Below, piece by piece: positions 35,511 through 45,384 of a stretch of DNA of 64,000 nt. The notes under the pieces were generated by a model. The model did no database searches and was not told where the DNA came from. It was given only the letters and a program-made list of their open reading frames with translations. Both the position numbers and the translations under genes were made by a program. Origin of the DNA: Euborellia annulipes (lineage: Eukaryota > Arthropoda > Insecta > Dermaptera > Anisolabididae). Location: NCBI GenBank assembly GCA_023213315.1, contig JAKCPI010007998.1, positions 1 through 64,000 on the forward strand, read 5' to 3'. Position 1 is the first letter of the stretch. Every line of letters begins with the position of its first letter.

Positions 35511-36287
35511 CAGGGCCGCAGACAGACTTGACGGGCCCCGGGGCTACTTACTAATACGGGCCCCCCCCAAAAAAAAAAAAAGTTTGTTTTTTAGTATATA
35601 AAAGGCTATTGTGGTCTTCATGCCAACAATTTTTTACACAGTTTTTGAGACAACTTTTGAAATAGTTATACCTAGCTTAAAATATTTATTTAAATAAAGT
35701 TATTTAAAATTTTTTCAAAATTTCCTAACCAATACAATACAATAATTTATCGAGGCCAGTTCCGGACAGAGGAATTCGGGGGAAATCTGGGGGGATGGAA
35801 AATTTTTTGAAAATTAGCCACTGAAATCTGCGTTTTTAGCTATCCTGAGTCGTGAAATGATCAAACTTGATTTGAGGTTAAAAGGCCCGGGCCCCTTGAG
35901 GAAAAAAATTTCAAGAAAATGATTTTTTTTAATTGAAATTTTAAGATTTGAGGTTAAAGGGCCCGGGCCCCTGAGAAAAAATTTCAAGAAAATGATATTT
36001 TTTTTAATTGAAATTTTAAGATTTGAGCTTAAAGGGCCCGGGCCCCGTGAAGAAAAAAATTTCAAGAAAATGATATTTTTTTAAAATGAAATTTTAAGAT
36101 TTGAACTTAAAGGGCCCGGGCCCCTTGAGGAAAAAATTTCAAGAAAATGATATTTTTTTAATTGAAATTTTAACCATGAAACTTAATTTTTATTAGAATT
36201 TTAAGGTGGGAGCGCAATGGGCCCGGGCCCCCTCAGAGGGCCCGGGCCCCGGGGATATAGCCCCCCTGCCCCCCCTGTCGGGCCCTG
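35511..36287. mobile_element. CAGGGCC-ended element with internal tandem array
   Basis: The left end is CAGGGCCGCAGACAG and the right end is CTGTCGGGCCCTG, imperfect inverted ends of hAT type. The flanks (AATATAGC and AAGCTATT) are not an 8-bp duplication. The interior is an AT-rich stretch followed by the array at 35866-36175 and extra GGGCCCGGGCCCC blocks. Confidence 0.65.
35866..36175. repeat. Tandem array, about 76 bp x 4
   Basis: Each unit has GGCCCGGGCCCC (starting 35884, 35960, 36035, 36113), then AAAAAATTTCAAGAAAATGA, a T-run, ATTGAAATTTTAAGATTTGA and a T-ended spacer. Periods are 76, 75 and 78 bp. Each unit carries the palindrome GGGCCCGGGCCC. Confidence 0.85.
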
Positions 36288-36433
36288 AAGCTATTGATAT
36301 ATTAAAATAAGAATAGAAGTTTGGTGGCTGTGAATGTAGCTGATTGGAGCAAGGCTTTCCATTTGGCTGAACCTGCCCTTGCTCCAATCATTAAAAATAA
36401 AGTAAGTGTAAGGTAACTGAAATGCCTATTTAG

Positions 36434-36846
36434 TACAAGAGTAAAGTCCGCTTCACAAGATTTCAATGTGAAAATGAGAATATACATTTTAAAAAGAATC
36501 TAAAAAATAATTGATTTATGAATTTCAAAGGCGAATTTTGAGTAAATTAAAAAATAAGAGAAAGTAAAAAACTGAATAAGTACATAAGTAAAGTACTAGT
36601 ACTTTTTGATTAAAAGCTTATTTTCACGCCATAGGAGAATGTTTAACTTAAATATAAAATTTCAATCTCCTAGCTCAATTCCTTCATGGTTCAAATTAAA
36701 CACACACAGAGCATGTTGCGAAAACCACTTTTTTGGACTCATGGACCTCAAAAACGTAGATATCCATCAAAATCTCGACATCGAATTTTTGACATGAATC
36801 AAATACTTTCTCTCTATATAGGAAACATATAGGTAAGAGAAAATAA
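36434..36846 (-). repeat. R1 element, copy H (lacks right-end hairpin)
   Basis: It starts at the ACAAGAGTAAAG block and runs to the left hairpin, ending AGGTAAGAGAAAATAAAAAAA. There is almost no microsatellite (CACACACAGAG). GTACTAGTAC is preserved. Confidence 0.8.
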
Positions 36847-37670
36847 AAAAATCATAGTTCATTTATTTATTATTTTTTAAGAGTTCGCCCTCACAACTGA
36901 AATTACTGTTCTAGGCTTATATATCAAAAACATGAAGTGCAACTGGATGTCTTCGGTTTGAAGGTTGATTTTGTTAAATAGAAAATAGTACGAGACTATC
37001 TGTAGTAATAATAATAAAACCCCGGCTGAAGGCATCTTTTTTGAATATTTACTAACAAAATCGTTATCAATACCTATTGCAAACTCTTAACCCCAAAACT
37101 CAAGCTACTAGGGCCTCAAAAGTATAGACCTATTTACGTCATCATGACGAGTTAATCCACAAAATGAAAAATTGTATCATATTGCCAGGGATTGACACAT
37201 TGTGTCTATCAAGGCAGTGATTTATGCAAATGTATATTCTATATTAAAGATATGTCAGATATAATCTCTCGGGATCTCCATGGATCTATCTCGCAGTGAA
37301 ATTAAATGAGACAAAAAAAAAAAATCATTTTGCATATTTCATAACCTTTTTGCATAAAAGCATATTTTCTCAAAATTAATAAAGTAGTAGGTTAAATTTT
37401 TCTTTATTTTATTCAAATCTCATACGACGTACGACGTCTATGCGACCATCTTCATGGCTAGGGTTCAGTAAAAGACGACCGAAACGGTATTATAAAACGG
37501 TATATAAAGTATTATTAATTTTTTGATTTCGATTTCACACCCGAGAAGCGGGAAAATATTTATAAATTTTTGTTCTTTTTTTCAATAATGGTTGCTTCTT
37601 TTTTCACAAAAAAAAAAAAAATATTTGCGATTGGGGAGGGAAGCGACTGTGTTGCAAATAAAAAAAAAAT
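36847..37670. other. Gene-free sequence with a foldback-motif relic
   Basis: GCGACCATCTTCATGGCT at 37441 is the inverse of AGCCATGAAGATGGTCGC at 40682; both are remnants of the CTGARGA...GAAACG foldback family. Confidence 0.5.
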
Positions 37671-38096
37671 TTCAATATGAAAATCTAACAAGTAAGTTAC
37701 AAGCCAACATTCCTATTCCTAATTAAATATTTATTAATTCATTCATATACCCGAAAAAATAAGGGTGTGCCGCAGGGAGTTGAACCACGGATCCTCCAAT
37801 TTGTACTCGGAGTGCCCTTATCATTAGACCACAGCACGACATTCGGGTATATGAACTCGGAAAGCAATTTTAGTCATCAGAAGAAATGGACCCAAATTCG
37901 GCGCCACAAATTTCAGGTGCAATCCAGATGGACTAATTGAGAAGATCTCAAATTTAAGGGCACTCAGAGTACAAATTGAAGGATCCGTGGTTTAACTCCC
38001 GGCGGCACGTCCTCATTTTTTCGGGTATATGAATTAATAAATATTTAATTATAGGAATAGGAATGTTGGCTTGTAATTTAGATTTTTATATTGAAT
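37671..38096. repeat. Foldback of two tRNA-like units (FB6)
   Basis: Inverted arms 37671-37820 and 37955-38096 (about 145 bp) around a 134-bp spacer. Each arm holds CAAGCCAACATTCCTATTCC, ATATTTATTAATTCAT, TATACCCGAAAAAAT and part of a tRNA-like sequence. On the minus strand 37768-37838 gives box A TGGTCTAATGATAAGG, box B GGTTCAACTCC and a mostly pairing acceptor stem (six of seven pairs). The T-stem has mismatches, so this is a tRNA-like relic, not a confident gene. Confidence 0.75.
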
Positions 38097-38189
38097 TTTT
38101 TTTTTTTTTTTTTTTGCCCTGATCAGTGAGTACAGTTGTGAATTCTGGATCCATGCCATTTACTTATAAAACAATATGATCGATATGAA

Positions 38190-38300
38190 ATTTTAAAGTA
38201 TTGATACTTTTCTGACCAATATCGTATAGTATCGATACTTGTAAAAAAAGTATTCAATGATACAAATATTAATACTTCATCTAAAATATGCATCTCAATA
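38190..38300. repeat. TATCGATACTT-type repeat patch
   Basis: Several variants of GTATTGATACTT and GTATCGATACTT occur in both orientations within about 100 bp. Such patches occur inside some DNA transposons. No ends are visible. Confidence 0.35.
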
Positions 38301-39217
38301 CGAAATGCTATTTGTAAAAAAAATTATAAAAAATGTTTTTACTTTTAGTTGTTTTTCTGAAATAATTAACTGAAAAATAAAAAAAGTTAAATAAGCAAAA
38401 CAATTGGAAGCGAACGTGAAATTAAATAAAAGTTCTTAATTAAGTTATATAGCTCTCACAAAATAGCTAGGGTATTTAATAAAAAATAAATATTTTTTGG
38501 AAGTATCTAAAATTATTTCAACTCGCGTCTCGTCTATAAAAATCTGCTAGCCCAGGTGTAACATTTTATTTTTTATCCTATTCACTTTTATGGAAGTGTT
38601 GGTGAAAGAGTATTAAATCTCCCGTGGAATAGCTTATATATATGTATATACTCATATAGATTTTTTGAATATATATTGGATAAAAAAATAAAACATTTCA
38701 CGATATCTAATATATGTAGATATATAAGCAAATAGTATAAAAATAAATGGAATAGGAATATGGGGTGGGATGAACGGAAGCGTTGGTCCATGGTGTCTTG
38801 GAAGAATGGTTATCGAGTGCTCTGCAGAGCATCTTTGATGAGCTAAGGCCCTCCGGGAGGCGAAAAGATGAAGATTTTAACCCACAATTCGCTGTTTCCG
38901 CAACATGGATTTAATACCTTCCGAGAAATGACCTGGCTTCTATTGCCATATAAAACCTCTTTACTTAAATATCTCAATTTAAAGAAACAGCTGGATATTT
39001 TAAAGAGATATTACACTCTTTGAGTTATTGTTATTTCAAGATTTTTTTTATATTATTACATTCTAACAATATTTGGTTTTTCAAAATATATTTTGAGTGA
39101 TTATATATTTTCAAAATTTAAAGTTTTTATAGGCTATAATCAAAAAACTATTCAGTAAATAATAGTTAAAAAGTTTATGAGACCTATGTAAATATTAATA
39201 TTCAACTAGCTGTTCTG
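38301..39217. other. Gene-free sequence
   Basis: 38800-38950 is less AT-rich, with the palindrome GCTCTGCAGAGC and CCCTCCGGGAGG; no function can be assigned. Confidence 0.5.
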
Positions 39218-39690
39218 CCCGCCCCTGGAGCCCCTCGAGGCTCGGGCCCGCCTACAGCGGACGCTCGCCTTTTCTTAATAAAATGCGGCAATTTTCAGTC
39301 AACACGTTTCAGGCAAAAATTAATAATAAAAATACATATTCTTCATCTTTCTTCGCCTGATTATTCCCTCGGTGCGGGGTTGGCGGAGGGGGTGGGGGTT
39401 TTAGCGACTGGGAAGGAATAGAACAGGCCGGCCAGTCACACGGTCTGAAGCCTGTTGAAAATATAGAAGGGGAGAGACTGACATGCAAAGAACAGAAATA
39501 CTGCCAGTCCCAGCTAGGGCAGCTCGTGGTCGCCATCCACGTACCCACAAGATGTGGGCCCCTGAGCAAAATAATAAAAATAAAGCTACTTTTAAGACAA
39601 CACTTCTGACGGCTAAGCATTTTGGTTGCCTAAGCTCAACTCTTCACTCTCGAGCACATCAGGCACTCGTATTTTTGGAAGAGTGAAGGC
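39218..39690. other. GC-richer patch, unassigned
   Basis: GCCCGCCCCTGGAGCCCCTC and GAGGCTCGGGCCCGCC (39218-39253) resemble the GC edge of R2. At 39371-39392 CGGTGCGGGGTTGGCGGA recurs almost exactly at about 1469-1487. CACTCTCGAGCACATCAGGC at 39645-39666 resembles the arms of the inverted repeat at 60411-60570. A 103-codon minus frame (39309-39620) has a proline run and no recognisable domain; I do not call it a gene. Confidence 0.4.
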
Positions 39691-40229
39691 AATGAGTTGA
39701 ATCGATCGAGATGAGTTGAATGTTCAAAGATCAATCTAGAGGACAAAAATAACGATAAATATTATTCAAGAGCTCTGCTTTCTCCTCGGCCGAAATATGT
39801 ACTAACGAAAATATTAAATCAAGTTTAGCTTTAATACGACACTCATGTAGGCTTTGAAGCGAAAGAGATAACAATTAGGTACTATTTTGAGAAACGAAAT
39901 TATAGAATGCTGAATTGGATTCGGATAAATGAGGACGATTTTGGGATGTCTGACAACTCAGTAATCCAATTTCCAATTTTTTTTTTTTTTTTTTCACTAG
40001 CAAATAAAAGACAGCAATATCTAATGCCAATGGAATTTTTCCGCAGTAGTGTAATTTTCTAAATTGTTTTATTCTATTGAGATGCATGTAAATTGTTAAA
40101 CTAACCTAAAATGTCAATCCTATCATAAGAATTTATTTTCGTCTTGTTAACTTTATGATGAAAGATTTTACAATTATTAATATAGGTGGAAATTTATGAT
40201 CCTTTTTAGAAAATGAAATTACTTAACAC

Positions 40230-40260
<31 letters not shown>

Positions 40261-40829
40261 ATTAGTGTATTTTGTAAAAAGAAGGGAAAAAAATTTATTT
40301 TATAATTTTAATGAATGTACCATTTAGTGATTAATACAATTAGTTTAGGCGTAGAAAGTAGGCTATTGTGGAAAAATTTCCTCCTTTCCTTTTTCTATGA
40401 TTTTCGTAGTATAAGTTTTTTTATTTATTTATTTTTTAATAGTCTTTTCGACATCTTTGGCTATAAAGACTTTATACCATTTTATATTAACTTTGACTGG
40501 CGCTGAATGTAATTGTCAAAAATCGTAAATTTTAAAAAATGTCTATCAAAGAACAAAAGAGGGTTTTTATTGACTAAATCCTAGGTAACTATATACTATA
40601 CTCAGGTATATTCTATCTTAATGACTTTATTTTGTTGTTATATAACCTATTGGGAAGTTATGTCTTTGAATACTCCATTATAGCCATGAAGATGGTCGCA
40701 TTGTCGACTGAAATGTCGCTGTGTGGGTTTGAATATAATGAATAATAGCTGCCTCGCCTTTTTATTCATCCTTATACGATATAGGTTCATTTATTTATTC
40801 CATTTCAAAAAGATTTAAATAAATATACA
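39691..40829. other. Gene-free AT-rich sequence
   Basis: Contains the poly-A and the 40682 foldback-motif relic; nothing else. Confidence 0.6.
40230..40258. repeat. Poly-A, 29 bp
   Basis: Uninterrupted A run. No SINE body precedes it. Confidence 0.9.
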
Positions 40830-41064
40830 TCGTACTGCCTGGATCCGAACTCACACATCTTGGCTTTTAAGGATATTGACAATTATAACTATCTCTATAA
40901 ATAATAATACCTGGATCCCCAATTGATATATTTACAAATAACGGATATTGTTTAAAGTCTTAAATGGCCTAAATTGCCGAAAAGTCTGGGTGTATGGGTG
41001 TGTGAATGCGAGTGTGAATGTGAATGGGAAAAAGTGAGAGTGCTTTTTTAAAAAAAAAAAAAAA
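40830..41064. mobile_element. SINE with head and tail in opposite orientation (S5)
   Basis: 40830-40890 is a minus-strand head (CTGGATCCGAACTCACACAT, the box B region). 40900-41064 is a plus-strand tail: CCTGGATCCCCAATTGATAT, GTCTTAAATGGCC, AATTGCCGAAAAGTCT, GTGTGAATGCGAGTG and an A-run. It is two abutting insertions or an inversion. Confidence 0.6.
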
Positions 41065-41427
41065 TCACTATCTCTAATCTCTCAGCTACAAAAGGAAGGC
41101 TGAAAATGTTACAAGTTAATAATCACTTTCATTATCTATTAAAAATTATTTCTAACTAATCAAGACTGTCGAGAGGGTTGCCTTTTGAAAGGGGGCATCC
41201 AAAATAAAGAAGTTCCTGTTTATAACATGATCTGATTCGTATTTAAGTATGTATGTTTATTTAATAGAAAGAGTAAAGTTATATTCATTTAATTACTTTT
41301 TATTTATTGAATGTGTTTAATTAACATTTAGCTTTGTTTTAATTCGAAAAGCTACGTTTTAAGAATAAGAATAGTTAAAGTTAACATTGTTAACGAGAGA
41401 GAGAGATTCCTTATTGATACCAGACCC

Positions 41428-41592
41428 CATTGGCGTAGCCAGACTTCTTGTTGGGGGGCCCCCCCCTTTTTGGGGAAAAGGGGGGGGGTTTGAAATATAT
41501 ATATATAGAGAGTATTATTTATTTTTATAAATAAAAAAAAATTAAATTAATGTAGTGAATGGGGGTGTTAAAAAAAAATCTCCAATGGGATA

Positions 41593-41625
<33 letters not shown>

Positions 41626-41639
41626 ACCACCAGGGAGGG

Positions 41640-41682
<43 letters not shown>

Positions 41683-41690
41683 AGCCATTT
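41428..41690. mobile_element. Degraded hAT-type element with 39-bp poly-C
   Basis: The left end is CATTGGCGTAGCCAGAC, as in CAGTGGCGTA-type hAT elements. The right end is reduced to CCCCAGCCATTTG. Inside are G/C tracts, TA microsatellites and an uninterrupted run of 39 C at 41644-41682. Confidence 0.55.
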
Positions 41691-42275
41691 GCATAATGAT
41701 TAAATGTGTTGACATTTTCAATTATGTATAAGTACAAATGAAAAGTAAAGGCAACAAAAATGATTGTTAATCTAAGTTTATAATTAAAATTGATTCATGC
41801 CTAATTGATTATGTTTATCAAACGAAAGACTTAATTCTTCATTAAAATTGATTATTGAACAAGAGAAATTGAAAAACTAAATTATACATCTTTAATTTCT
41901 TTTTCTTTTTCAAATTCTTAATAAAATATTCATTCAATTAAAATGGTAAGCTGAAATGTTTAGCCATGATTGGGGAAATGTGAATGGACTTAGCACTTCT
42001 CGTTAACAATGTCAGGTCTTTGAGATTGGTCACCAGGTGACAAATTGAGGAAACAGAGTAACAACACCTGGCTTACGGGTGAGGGAGAAGATCTTAAGGG
42101 AACAAGGACACAGAACAATGAAACAAAAGCTCAATTTGATTTCTGCTGACTTTAGATTAAATAAATACTAATACAGAATACAATTATTCCCAAGTGTATC
42201 ACTCAATTTAGAATTAATATTGAATTTGTAAGCAGATTATTAGAAAAAAATCTTTTTTTAAAGAACCGATAATTG

Positions 42276-42706
42276 AAAAATCTGGTGTGATTAAAGCACA
42301 GCACACAACTTTCTCTTATCTTCGGTGATCGAATGTGCTATAAAACCAAATATTTTTGTGTCGAGATATAAATACAATAGTTGTCCACCTTAGTTACAAA
42401 TTTGACCAATTTTGTTTCATAGCGCCACGCTGAGCTACGAAGCTACGAATACTCCAAATCAGTAAAGTGTACTTCAAACAATTTTTACGAAAAATTTTAC
42501 TGATATACTTTTTAAAGAGCACCTAAAAAATAGTGATTTATGAATTTTAATCAAAACTGTTAAAGATAATTTTGAGAAAATCGAAAAAAACCGAAAAAGT
42601 ACATTAGTAAAGTACGAGTACTTTTTGGGCGATTTTGTTCAAAAAGCCTCTGTCACGTCCTTGGGGAGTACCTAACTTGAATATAAAATTTCAACCTCCT
42701 AGACCT
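42276..42706 (-). repeat. R1 element, copy I (lacks left end)
   Basis: The right-end hairpin is decayed on one side. The middle is preserved, including the GTACGAGTACTTT core. It stops after AATATAAAATTTCAACCTCC, before the microsatellite and left hairpin. Confidence 0.75.
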
Positions 42707-42830
42707 CTTTAAAAATAATATTTTCAAAGATTTCTTAAGAATGAACATTTTCAACACTTTATGCACATTTCGACACTGATGTGGCATCATTAGAGGTGAT
42801 TTAATAACTAACTCACTTATTTATACGGTT

Positions 42831-43029
42831 TAATTCACACAGCTGACATTTCGGTTCTGTGTTTTAACCATCCTCAGAGCTGGCGAAAAGTCATTATGAA
42901 AGTTTCATAGTGTCATTGTTGAACAATGTATAAAATCCACTATGACACTTTCATAATGACTATTCGCCAGCTCTGAGGATGGTTCAAACATGGAACCGAA
43001 ACGTCAGATGTGTGAATTAAACGTATAAA
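42831..43029. repeat. Foldback element FB3
   Basis: Arms 42831-42912 and 42938-43029, with a 25-bp spacer. The arms share AGCTCTGAGGATGGTT and CTTTCATAATGACT (complement in the other arm). Each contains CTGAGGATGGTT...AACCGAAA(C/T)G, which folds into a short GGTT/AACC stem. Confidence 0.85.
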
Positions 43030-44344
43030 GAAATAACCTTGGCTGCATCTCTCATTTCTGCGCTCTTATTAATAACTCACTTCTAATGAGTATCGAAATG
43101 GGAATGAAAAAAAAAAAGGAAAAAGAAAAAAACGAAAAAATGAAAAATATAAGGAAAAAATTAAAAAATAAAGTTAAAAGAAATAAATATCGAAAATTAG
43201 GGAAAAATTACCTGGGAAAAAATTATTCAATGGGGGTTTTTGGAATTTTTTGAGGGGGCCCCCCCCCCATATCGAGAGGTGTGAATGGGAAAAGTTTAAT
43301 AAAAAAAAAAAAAAAAAATTATAAATATTCGAAAAAAGTAAATAAGAGAAGGGAAAAAAGGAAAATAAAAAAAAAAAATAAAAATATCTATTATAATTGA
43401 TAGAAATTAAATATCTAATGGTTGTATAAAATTGAGAATAAGATTTGAATGGTCTCTAGCAATGACTGTTAAAAATGTTCATTTATAATAAATCTGAGAA
43501 ACAACCTATTGTTTTTAATTTTTCAATTATCATTTACCTATAAATAATTTTCCAACTAGAGCCTGCGTTTGTTAGTTTAAATTTAATTAAAGAATAATTT
43601 TGGAGATAATAAATTTCTTCCGAAGACAAGCCTAAACCGAAAAGTGTCTCATGTGAATACAATAGTGTGTTTCTCAAAAATCCTTCTGTTTTTGAGAGTC
43701 CTCTAACGCCATTTATATAAAAAGCCACTCAACTTAAATAAATATTTTTTCTAAATTTAATTTTTCCCACTCTCTTAATGGACGAAAATGGAGAGAGAGA
43801 ATGTTAGTAATATCTCGTTTTAAAAGGGAATTTTTGAAAATTGTGAATAGTCTATAGAAGAGTTGTTCAATTCGCGGTTTCTAGTAATTTAGTAGAAAAT
43901 TTCTTATTTCCTTAAGTACTATCTTAATGAGATAGTAAGTTAAGTATAGAAAATAAATGGAATACCATCACTTTTAAAAATAAGATCGTTTGTGAGATAC
44001 ACAAAAAAAATGAAAAATACTGAACAGTACTAATCGAAAACGATTATTGGATTTTTAGTTTAAATTTGTAATCAAAAATAAATTTAATTCGTTAATTATC
44101 GAATTATCGTATTGAAAACCGATTAAAATCATTCGTATTCGATTATCGATTTCGAAACCAATCTCTCTATTAAAGGAAAATCTTCTACACCAATAGCCTA
44201 TCCATTTCCATGGAATTTGAATTATTGGATTCTTTGGTCTTTCTTAATGAAATCGTAAAAAAAAAGGTTGGAATAATTTGTTCGTTCCAATAAAAATAAA
44301 AGATTAGCCGGATTGTACTTATATTAAAAGAACTTGGCGTGTTC
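43030..44344. other. Gene-free AT-rich sequence
   Basis: A G/C-tract relic at about 43232-43270 and an AATCGATTATCG-type patch at 44030-44165, like the insides of some DNA transposons. Confidence 0.5.
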
Positions 44345-44490
44345 CACCACCCCCGTGGCCGAGAGGTTAAAGCAATATTGATAATCTAAAAGCCAAGGGG
44401 AGTGGGTTAGGAACTCAGGCAGAGTGATGAAGAATTTATTTAAATCATTTAGATACCAAATGATATTTTAATAAATAAATATGCCTGAAC
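44345..44490 (+). mobile_element. SINE with Leu/Ser-type tRNA-like head (S6)
   Basis: CCGTGGCCGAGAGGTTAAAG is a good box A. Box B is decayed (GGTTAGGAACTC). Then come CAGGCAGAG and ATTTAGATACCAAATGATAT with AATATGCCTGAACCTCCTAA, as in S1 and S11. No tail. Confidence 0.65.
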
Positions 44491-44642
44491 CTCCTAATAT
44501 ACAATATTTCGCAATTAATTAAATATCGTTTTAATTCTAAATGTTCTAAGATGCTAAGAGATTTAAAAACCTCCTTGTATCTTATTTTCAAAAGATAATT
44601 GCAGAACTACAGTATTACTAATTACGTTTTATTCTATAAAAT

Positions 44643-44715
44643 AGGCGTAGCCAGGGAGGGAGGGTTTGGGGGGTTGAAATCCCCCCCCCCCCAGTGGGAC
44701 CCAAGCCATGATTAG
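44643..44715. mobile_element. Single end of a hAT-type element
   Basis: ATAGGCGTAGCCAGGGAGGG with a G tract then a C tract; related to 41428-41690. No second end. Confidence 0.4.
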
Positions 44716-45132
44716 ATATTTAAGCGCTATATATTGAATAATTTGCGCTAGCAATTTTGCATTTTTATTGTATTATAAAAAAAAAGTATTTTCTCTAGTA
44801 TTACTAATTTTATCAGAAGATTAGTTAAATCTAACTAATCATGTAAATTGTTGTAATATATTTCCTGTACCAAATTTTTAAAATATATACCGTACTTTGA
44901 AAATGTATTTATAGACTTCTTAGACTGCCTTATTACTCATTGCTGGAAGGGGTGGGGGAAGCAAATCCTGTTTTGAACCCAAATGGACAAGTTTATTTAA
45001 GACCTGGACAATAATACAGAGGCATAGATCTCGCTCCTTGATTTAGGGGTCAGGGTATTGAATATTAGCTTTCTAAATTATTATATTATCATTTTAATGG
45101 CTGTCAATTAATTTAGAAAAATAGGGAGGGGA

Positions 45133-45384
45133 TATATGGACCCTGTTATGCAATGGTATGTCAAAGAACAAACATCGAGTTTTGAGAAAATCAACATTAA
45201 AGTTTTTTGTTTTCATTGGATTATATATAATTTTTGTTGTCACTTGTGCAAGTAACATTAAATATAAATTTTTTTTGGACATATTTCATAAAAAATACTA
45301 TTAATTTGAAACAATATTCCGTGATTAACTCAATTTTGAATTTTTTTGGTCTTTGACACACCATTGCATAACAGGGTCCATATA
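45133..45384. mobile_element. 252-bp MITE with roughly 35-bp inverted termini
   Basis: TATATGGACCCTGTTATGCA at 45133 is repeated inverted at 45365-45384. Identity continues through ATGGT(A/G)TGTCAAAGA with about one mismatch. The TATA edges suit a TA-targeting (Tc1/mariner-like) element, which is inference. A related single end lies at about 55315-55360 (TGACACACTAATTCGTAACA). Confidence 0.85.

Noticed and set aside
35866..36175. CRISPR-like array of regular repeats
   Set aside because: Units are fully tandem with no unique spacers and lie in a eukaryotic transposon.
37768..37838. Functional tRNA gene on the minus strand
   Set aside because: Boxes A and B are good, but the T-stem has mismatches and the unit is duplicated inside a foldback; relic is likelier. 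tRNAscan-SE would decide.
39309..39620. 103-codon minus frame in a GC-richer patch
   Set aside because: Its proline run comes from a G-tract shared with other repeats; no domain recognised.
42973..43003. Intact hammerhead ribozyme
   Set aside because: An extra U follows CUGAGGA before stem II, and no cleavage-site partner sequence could be placed confidently; kept only as a hammerhead-like motif.
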